Source of the DNA: Pisolithus tinctorius
Lineage: Eukaryota > Basidiomycota > Agaricomycetes > Boletales > Pisolithaceae
Direction: 5' to 3'
Assembly: GCA_024663395.1 (NCBI GenBank)
Contig: JANFAH010000010.1
Span: 682,001-746,000 of the forward strand
Length of the DNA: 64,000 nucleotides
Shown: piece by piece, positions 56,400-64,000 of the stretch
How the letters are laid out: the number at the start of each line of letters is the position of its first letter
Position numbering within the stretch: the first letter of the stretch is position 1
Notes under the pieces: generated by a model
Databases searched by the model: none
What the model saw: only the letters and a program-made list of their open reading frames with translations
Told to the model about the DNA's origin: nothing
Position numbers and translations under genes: made by a program

Positions 56400-59029
56400 A
56401 ATGGCAGGCGAAGCAAATGTGAACGCCTTTGTCTTTGATGACAGGATGGGTACATGCTCCATTGAGGAGTATCCCAGCAATGACAATGTGGACATGATTT
56501 TGACTGATAGGCCTTCAATTCTGGCAGGTATAGGTGGGGGTGTGGAGGGAGCCAGGGAGGTGGATGACATAGAGCAAGACAGGGATGCTTCTGGGGTATC
56601 AGGAGGGGTAAAGTGCCACAAAGGTAGCAGGACATACACAGACCATGGGGGTGGATAAATGGCAGGCAGTGATGGGGTAAAGCTTGAGTTCTGTGGCATG
56701 AACAGGTTGATGAATGGAGGAGTCAGCTTTTTTGTCGATGGCAGGATATACAGTGAGGGACAAAAGTGTTGCAATGTTTGTGAGGTGTGAATTGTTGCTG
56801 ATGTAGCTTGGGCTATTCTGCACAGATAATCATGATACCTATACCATCGGAAAGGGGTGACTCTAAGCTTTCCAGAGCACTAGGGTTCAGTCAAAACAAA
56901 GCAATACATGCTGAGATACACCCTATTCTTTCCAAAAAGTGCATTGCAATGCTTTTGTCCCTGACTGGTGAAATCATGAAATGTGACCTTTTGATGGGAT
57001 TGAGGGCATGGAGGATGGGAAAAAATGATTACATAATAAACCACATGATCATCCAGATGATTTGTCAGCATGTAAACAATGACAAACATTGGACTTGTAC
57101 CATTAATCCTCCCTCTTTTACCACAACTCATGAAATCATCTCTCTAGCTCACATGGTCATTTTCTCAAGGAATTCTTATCAAATACTGGTGGCCACCACA
57201 GTGCCATCAGTATAACATGCTCTCAGAACCATCAGTCCCTTAAAAAACCTGCTGTCAGTGATTCCCTGGACTGTTTCCCCCCCCATGCCTGATGTGTTCT
57301 GGGACTAATCAGTACTTGGAAGGCTGAAAATGTTATGGGGGTCAATCTGGCACTTCAGAACATGATGTACAAACCAGTCCCCTCTCAACCAATGCATTTC
57401 TGTCTATGATGACAAATAAACTCAAGTGCACACCAAATATTCAACATGGAAACCCACCCAGACCCAAGCAATGCCAATCTGGCCATCAGAAGCCAATAAG
57501 TGGATGTTCATAAAACCCCAATCGGCACAAGCAGCAATGATCCATGAAATAAGTTGTATGATGCAGAATGCACCCATAAGACCATAGGATGGATGTTCCA
57601 TGAAAAATTCATGTGAATGCATGATGGTGATGAAGCTCAATACTTATGAGATTATGGCAACTTGGAGGTATGTGATCTTGTGCGACTGAGGGCCACTGCT
57701 GCTTGTGGGCCACATAATGCCAAAGTTATCATGGAAGAATGACATCTTCAAAACAATGGCAATGAGGGCAATGCTAGACACAATGAGTATGCAATCTCAT
57801 AGAACCAAGGGGAAACACCCACATAGAAGGAGTCAAGTAAAGACCATGTACAATCCCATACATATTCCAAGTCCCACAAATCTGGCATCATGATGGTACC
57901 ATCGTTGAGCAGGGCGATGATCAGCACCATGAGAGGAGGGAAGTTGTAGTGGAATGCAAGTACAAGAAAGGTGGAGCAGATGACAATATGGATAGTAATG
58001 GCACAAGCATAGATGGAGCAGCTACACATACATTCAAGGATGATATGGGAGCCACAGATGGTATGGATGATAGTGGTGAGACTGGGTTCCATCAGGACGA
58101 TATCAGTGGCACCTCAAGCAGTGTCAGTAGCACCCTCAACAGCAATGCCAACATTTTTCACAGGAAATGGCAGGGGCATCGTTGGCACCATCACAAGTCA
58201 TAGGATCTTCAGACTCACTTGGCACTAATAGATTTACATTCTGTGCTGATAGTACCCATCAGCATGTGGCCTTCCATGTTCCCATCTTTTCGAGGTCAAT
58301 GTAGTGGTGAATTGTAGCAGCGGTGGGGTGGTGAGTCTTCCCTTCTCATCATGTGACTATCACCATACCGGCAAGGTGGAGAAGGAGATCTACAGGACGA
58401 AGGAGATCGACAAGGGGAAGATGGTGAGCATGAGTTCTTGCAATATTTGTCTCACTCATAGACACAATCATGTTCCCATCTAGATTCTCTGTTACTCCCA
58501 TGAACAGGTGACCTTGTAGTTGTATGGGCTGGGCCAACTATGAGGTGAGTGTCAGGCATGCCATCAGGAACCACAGATGAGGATGAGTCAGTAGAATTGA
58601 ATGTGGTGTCTGATTCCAAGTCAAAATCAGAGTCATCTGATGAATCAGAATCAGGAGATGAGGGTTCTTGCTCAAGCAGTGTGTGGCATTTGTTCCATGA
58701 CTAGACACAAGGCATTCTGCAACATCTCAACATTCTCGAAACTCCAGACATCGCAGTTATGATGATGGTTTTTGCAGCAATTAAGACCAGTACTCACCTC
58801 TTCTCCTTCCTCAAGCTGAATCTTCAAGATTGTGGACAGCTTCTTCATGGTTGAGAGCACTCATGGTAGTGAGATATACCTTGTTCTTCTTTGGCTGCTC
58901 AAGGGTTAAAATTGTGACATTGCAACTGCAAGAGCCACATACCCTCTTCATGAATGGTGCTGGCCATGGATGTCAAACTGGAAGTACAGTGCCTGTGAAT
59001 GGACAAGGATTTGTCATCTTTGTCAGCAC
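56400..59029. other. No gene recognised
   Basis: Short frames only; 57,949-58,203 (+) is an 84-codon acidic Gly/Asp/Ser-rich frame and 56,401-56,658 (+) an 85-codon frame starting MAGEANVNAFVFDDRMG. Neither shows a domain I know. A Ser/Glu/Asp-rich stretch near 58,580-58,690 looks like low-complexity coding debris. CpG-depleted. Confidence 0.35.
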
Positions 59030-59764
59030 TGTCATGACCATGCATTCATTATAGGTCCTTACTCACTCTGCACCCTCTTCTGCCAGTCATTCACTCACTC
59101 CACACCAACTCTGCCCAGCTTTTGTTGGTTGTGAACCATCTCTGCTCCAACTGCTGTCAGACTTGTGTTGCACTCCTACCAGACCGGGCGGACCATTGTC
59201 TGAGGAGTCATGTGACCACCCTTCGGACTTCTCCTTGACAGCACACAGTCAGGTACTCTGCAGTGTGCACACCACATGGTCCAGTGCCTGGACTGTTTCC
59301 TTTTTGGGATGCTCTGTGTTACCCATTCATATGTCCTCCATCCACCCTTCATTTGTCATCTAGGAAATTTTACTTGAAAATTTATGAGTCTCTGTATGTC
59401 AGTTCTGATTCCAATTACTGTACCTCCATAGCAGTATAAAAGTATGTACTATACTCCACTGTTCTTCAGTACGAATATCAACTTAGTTCCTACTCCTTCT
59501 GCCTCTGACTTCTGCCTGTTGGAGTTATCTCCGACTCTCCATCTATACTCTCCCTCTGAAATACGAGGGCTGAGATTGTGCAAGGGGGTAGTGCACAAGC
59601 TAAACCCAACACCCTCACTTCGCTCCACCTTTGTCCCAGCAAACTTTGTTCCTGCCACCACTCCGCCAGTCAGAGTTCTGCTCTTCTGTGTCAGACTTGC
59701 TTCTGAACCACTCTCTAGGCCTTGTTTAGCATTGGAGTTGGTCAGAGTAGGCCTGGACATGTCA
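59030..59764 (+). repeat. Solo LTR of the young gypsy family, decayed
   Basis: TGTCATGACCATGC...CCTGGACATGTCA, about 735 bp, in + orientation. TATAAAA near 59,437 and AGTACGAATAT near 59,470 match the start region of the young LTR exactly. Most differences are CG to TG or CA. A target duplication is not clear (AGCAC left, AGCCA right). Confidence 0.8.
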
Positions 59765-59879
59765 AGCCAAGAGTACCAATCTCAGTTGTTCCCAGGTGCA
59801 CTGAGCAAATCAATCATCAGTATTGTTAGCTGAGTCAATGCTGCCAACACTACACAAGTAGGTTGTTACTGAGTTATTA

Positions 59880-60775
59880 TCAGAAAGGCTCATACGAGGT
59901 CATGGCCTGTTTGCACGCTGCATCATGAAAGCACAGATATCCAGCTTACCCTTCACACCCATTTTTGTTGCCCTGGTGGCCATTATCAACACAAAACTTC
60001 CTCAGGTAGGAGAACCTGTCTGTAAGCATACACTTACCACTAACATGCCACTCACGCTATCCATGTCACTCTTGCTAACATGTCACACTATCACACCTCC
60101 TATCATGCTTTCATCCAGCCATGTGGATGTGTTGCATTGTTTGGACTCTGGGGGTATATATACTGGTGCTGTCAGTGTTCATGGGGTCATCTCTTCTTTC
60201 CCCCCTTTCTCTCTCTCTGTCGATCATCTGTATCAGCATATATGCTTGATCGTTAATCCCACACACCTGTCCATGTTCTGTCATTGCAGTTGTGATTGTT
60301 GAGTGTACTCACCCCCCCCACCTTCTCAAACTCCATCCAAATTGGTGTCTTGGCATCCCCCTTTGCATAACCACTGATATAATGCATCTCACTGGTAATA
60401 TCAGCGACCTTCTCTCTCTTTGGCATGGTATGATCAACCATGCTGATAGCAATGACCCAGAGCACTGGCTGTGGGTGGTCCTTGCCAATGAAGAAGTATG
60501 GCATGCTCATGGGGAGGCCATCATGCATGCTGGCTTCCATCTCCCTGGCTCTTATGATTGCGAGCCCTGCAACATTGCTGAAAAGATAAATACCTAGTAC
60601 AAGACCTGGGAATTCCAATTATACATGTTTGCCCTTGTGCCCATCCTCCTTTATTCCATCCTACCTAGCCCTTTCTGGGAAAACTATTGCAAGCTCATCC
60701 ATGGCTTTCAGACCATGTGCCAAAGCACATTGACAAAGGACAAACTCACTTCAGGTAACCCATTTTCATAAGCAT
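59880..60775 (+). pseudogene. tnp2-type (CACTA-like) transposase fragment
   Basis: The main frame 60,292-60,597 reads PNWCLGIPLCITTDIMHLTGNISDLLSLWHGMI, then HWLWVVLANEEVWHAHGEAIMHAGFHLPGSYDCEPCNIAEKINT, a stop, and a further piece like WEFQLYMFALVPILLYSILPSPFWENYCKLIHG. The pattern (D.MHL..LN..DLL..LWRG...; W.vL....W..HG.av......LPGSFDRPPRNPAEKIN) is typical of tnp2-like transposases in basidiomycetes. N- and C-terminal parts are lost. Confidence 0.6.
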
Positions 60776-60834
60776 TTAGGCTGAAGTTTTTCTCCAAATC
60801 ATCCAAGCTAAAAGCCACTCAGACCAGGTCATCC

Positions 60835-61760
60835 CAGGGACATCTGGCCATGTCCCAGGGCTATTTACAGTTTGCAGGACCTGGGATGTCCCATAATCCC
60901 AGCCCTTGGGTAATATATTTTGGGCTGTCCCATGACTGCCCTAGGTGTCAGGGGTCCTCAGCTCAAAAAAGTGCAGTTCATATTCACATTGAAATGCCAC
61001 TTCTGATCAGAAAAACATACATAGCTGTCATGATCATCCAGGATGATGAGCACACCTGTCAAAGTGGGGGGATATGTGAGAGTCACTGCCATTCCAAAAC
61101 CATGTAATACAACTTATTATGCACAGATTTGAAGAATACCAGGCAATCAGTATGTTTGTGTGTGGTGTCATTTCCAGAACTCATACAATGCCTATGTCAG
61201 TGAGCATTGCATTATTGTAATGAATTTTAATGGATTCAGACCTCTCCTATGAGTGCCTATCTATGTAAGTTCCCTTGTTGACTGCAAGAGTGCTCCTTGA
61301 TAAGATCATACTAAATGCATCTCAGCCCTCCTCTCTGAAGGCCAGTGGGATGTCCCATGATAGCTTCAGAGGCTACTGTGGGACATCCCACTCCCCTCTC
61401 TGGAGGCCAGTGGGATGTCCCATGATAGCTTTAGAGGCTACTGTGGGACATCCCACTCCCCTCTCTGGAGGCCAGTGGGATGTCCCATGATAGCTTCAGA
61501 GGCTACTGTGGGACATCCCATCCCCCTCTCTAAAGGCCATAGGGATGTCCCATGATAGCTTTAGAGGCTACTGTGGGACATCCCACCCCCCTCCCTGGAG
61601 ACCAATGGGATGTCCCATGACAGCTTCAGAGGCTACTGTGGGACATCCCATCCCCCTCTCTGGAGGCCATTGGGATGTCCCATGATAGCTTCAGAGGCTA
61701 CCATGGGACATCCCACCCCCCTCCCTGGAGACTGATGGGATGTCCCATGATAGCTTTGAG
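60835..61760. repeat. 65 bp palindromic tandem repeat with outlying copies
   Basis: About six and a half units from 61,330 to 61,760, period exactly 65 where measured (61,340, 61,405, 61,470, 61,535). Each unit holds TGGGATGTCCC and, 22 bases further, its inverted partner GGGACATCCCA, so every unit can fold to a hairpin. Related single motifs lie at 60,835-60,950. Confidence 0.85.
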
Positions 61761-61799
61761 AGTCTGCAGGCACTTCAGTCAATCCCCTTTGGAGACCCA

Positions 61800-62155
61800 T
61801 TAAGTCTATATATTTCCATAGGTTTATATACTTATGAGGTCTAAACAGGTTGGGTATACCCAGCTGGGACTCCAGGGCAGCCATTGATTTCTCCTGGCAT
61901 GGTGCTGATCATAAGTGTTTTGTGTTTTCCTCATGCAATTTTCCACTTGCTGATAAGATAAGCATACCATCATGATTTCAAAATCAGGAGCTACAACTTT
62001 CATTGTGATGACATTGCTGCATTATCACTTGCTGGGGTATTAACACCTACTAGTGCTAGTTGTAGTAGTTAGTAGTACTGCTAGTGTAGGCTATGCTACA
62101 CTTTGGTAGTTTGCATTTTTGCCTGTTGCTGACTACAAAAAGTGTAGTATGAGTC
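61800..62155. other. No gene recognised
   Basis: Non-repetitive AT-rich sequence between the 65 bp array and the RTCACRTG cluster; a short GTAGTAGTTAGTAGTACTGCTAG stretch at 62,062 is the only pattern. Confidence 0.35.
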
Positions 62156-62159
62156 AGAG

Positions 62160-62290
62160 GTGGAAGTCACATGATGCCGAATCACGTGACGAGACCAGTC
62201 ACGTGATAGAGTCACATGGTCGATGCTGTAACAGTCACATGACCTGAAGTGTTCCCAACATGGCACCAGTGAAGTCACGTGACATGCTCC
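62160..62290. promoter_or_regulatory. Cluster of six RTCACRTG sites
   Basis: GTCACATGAT, ATCACGTGAC, GTCACGTGAT, GTCACATGGT, GTCACATGAC and GTCACGTGAC within about 125 bp. They fit the RTCACRTG (Cbf1/CDEI, bHLH) consensus and are partly palindromic. No start of a gene is seen nearby. Role unknown. Confidence 0.6.
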
Positions 62291-62689
62291 TTTCCAGCAC
62301 CTGTTGTAGGAAAACGAATTTATGAGGATGAGGTGAAGAAGTAACTGAGGCAGTAGAGTCTGAAGGGAGTGGGTAAGCCAAAGGGGCTTCTATAGCCTGT
62401 GCAGGGATCCTGAGAGTTGTCTGAAGGCTTCTAAGGCTGTCTGGGTGCAGGGAAACGACCTGCTCGATTTTGTCTCTTGTCTGTGGTAACTCGTCTATTG
62501 TTTTTTTAAAAAAAACTAACTACATCCAGTACTAGGTAATGCTGACTAAGTGACCAAAATGCGAAATTCTAAGTACCACTAGCAGAAAAAAACTCCTAGA
62601 ATCAAAACTAAATGAAATGAACAAAATAAAACAATTCCCCTAGTAGGGAAATTACATTCCCTACATCCCAGGGGTACTTGACATATTGA

Positions 62690-64000
62690 CTGTCCCCAGT
62701 CAACTCGAAGGAGGCTCGACTATACAAGAATCTGAAGCCATGAGGGAGGGGGGGCAAGACAACGCCTCGTCAACAAAAAACATTTGCTCGAGATGGCACG
62801 AAACAAGACACGATGGTAGAAGGGAATGCGACAAGCACAACGCAAAACGAACAGAGAGAGCCTGCAACCCCAATCCTGAGATATCCATAAATCTGCCCAA
62901 GGGTACCCTCATCCACCAAAAACCAAATGCAGCCATGAGTTCTGCAGCGACGACGACGGAAAAGGTACCATTCTGAAGCTGTTGAACAGTAGCATCAGGA
63001 TCCCAAAAAGCGAGAGATCCGTTTAAGAAACGGGCGAGATACACGCAGAGTCATCCTAAGGTGCCTGCAACAACAAAATGGTGCACATCTCCACAACAGC
63101 GGTAGCAAGTGTGATGTATGATATACCGTCAGAAAGCCCTCGACAAGTAGTACAAAGTCCCGGAAAAGCGAGAGGTCCGGCAGTGAAATGGGCAAGCTAT
63201 CATGCATACAGCATTGTTGACTGAAGAGGGAACACTGCAGAGTGACAATGGATGCTTGGGACATGGCAAAACTGCTGGCAACGATGGAGGGGGACGTAAT
63301 GAACATGCCGAAAAAGTGACGGAGGGAATCTGTGTATGCGGGCCTGAGATATTCGCAAAGTTGTCCAAAAGTGCCTCTAACCACGAAAACGAGCATGTCT
63401 CGCCGTTGCCTGCGCGGAATTTGACAAAAGAGGCGTCCCCGGAAATGGCTGCACATGGGGAACAGACTGCCAGAAAAGCGAGAGGAACAGTGCTCGAGTG
63501 CATGAGATATGACAAGAGGACTTTGAGGGTGGGGAGAAGGGCTTGACTTGCACAACAGCGGCTGGGACGATCAACACGAAACTCCGGGAGACGGTAGAGG
63601 ATTCGCAGACGAACAGGGCGAACAAGGAAATACGCCGATTGGACCAGCCGATCCCGAGTTATACACGAAACTGGCTCGAAGCCCTCTGGATACGAAAGCG
63701 TGGATATCTCGATAACGGTTGCGCGGAATTTTACAAATTATATGTCCCCAGGAAGGGTTTGGCGAGAGGGATGAACGACCTGAAAAGCGAGAGGAGCGAC
63801 GCAGAACTGCATGAGCGACTATGGCATGACCTCAAGGATGGCCTTCGCACAAAAATGCAAATATCTCCGGAGCTACTGGGCCTATCCAAACAATCCTGAT
63901 ATCAACATGGAGCATTCGTCGTGGACTACAATCCTCCCGAAAGGCGAGAGGCGCAGCGCGGAAATAAGCGAGATATGAGTAAGTACCCTGAGAATGGACC
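62690..64000. repeat. Diverged tandem satellite, period about 155 bp
   Basis: The motif AAAAGCGAGAG or a decayed form recurs at 63,006, 63,164, 63,312, 63,474, 63,783 and 63,940 (spacings 158, 148, 162, 309, 157). GCGCGGAATTT recurs at 63,411 and 63,721, 310 apart. A GAGATAT phrase appears in almost every unit (62,878, 63,346, 63,507, 63,969). At least eight units; the array leaves the window. CpG is plentiful, unlike the adjacent DNA. 155 is not a multiple of 3, so the open frames in it are not repeats of a protein domain. Confidence 0.7.

Noticed and set aside
58260..58450. Possible fragment of a conserved host gene (phrases like TGKVEKEIYRTKEIDKGKM on +)
   Set aside because: I could not match it to a known protein with confidence and it is isolated between stops.
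63543..63899. 118-codon frame in the satellite
   Set aside because: The underlying repeat has a period not divisible by 3 and the peptide shows no repetition or domain.
61330..63990. CRISPR-like array of regularly spaced repeats
   Set aside because: The units are contiguous tandem repeats with diverged internal sequence, no unique spacers and no cas genes; the genome is eukaryotic.

Overview
The window reads as repeat-rich nuclear DNA of a basidiomycete fungus, most likely an Agaricomycete. The introns that can be placed are 43-56 bp with GT..AG ends. The element families (KDZ, Plavaka, tnp2, chromodomain Ty3/gypsy, DUF6532, TET/JBP-like) are ones I know from mushroom-forming fungi. I see no intact housekeeping gene. 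Nearly everything is transposon in different stages of decay, and the decay is mostly loss of CpG to TpG/CpA, as expected of cytosine methylation or a RIP-like process.

Layout. 0.4-5.5 kb: a solo LTR, gypsy scraps and a decayed DDE transposase. 5.6-14.6 kb: a + strand gypsy element (LTR, gag, pol) interrupted twice, first by a 1.6 kb piece of another gypsy pol, then by a 2,160 bp DNA transposon (12,310-14,469) with inverted repeats, an AAT target duplication and one four-exon gene. 14.6-17.0 kb: a truncated minus strand gypsy (protease, gag, LTR). 17.2-21.6 kb: a dead KDZ transposase (CxC2 type) next to a dead TET/JBP-like dioxygenase. 21,994-30,014: a young full-length gypsy with two 714 bp LTRs, an AAAAT target duplication, gag and pol on the minus strand and a spliced Zn2Cys6-like gene on the opposite strand. 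32.3-36.7 kb: two minisatellites around a decayed gene whose N-terminus imitates the histone H3 tail and is followed by a PHD-like finger. 36.9-39.2 kb: a Ty1/copia 3' part. 39.9-45.2 kb: a Plavaka transposase and a DUF6532 gene, both decayed. 46.4-56.3 kb: intron-bearing pseudogenes of mitochondrial HSP70 and HSP60, the HSP60 piece tandemly duplicated and split by a second full-length gypsy (48,879-55,717; TSD GGCAC) whose pol carries a C-terminal zinc-knuckle tail. 59-60.8 kb: a solo LTR and a tnp2 fragment. 60.8-64 kb: a 65 bp palindromic tandem repeat, a cluster of RTCACRTG sites and a roughly 155 bp, CpG-retaining satellite that runs off the end.

The strongest observations: (1) four separate gypsy LTRs show complementarity between the inferred transcript start and the primer-binding site, with compensatory changes, indicating Tf1-type self-priming; (2) the nested DNA transposon has a reconstructable CpG-decayed inverted repeat and a gene that is not an obvious transposase; (3) the young gypsy has a spliced antisense Zn-cluster gene; (4) an H3-tail mimic; (5) TET/JBP-KDZ pairing in a genome that shows heavy CpG decay. 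The degree of CpG loss also orders the insertions by age.
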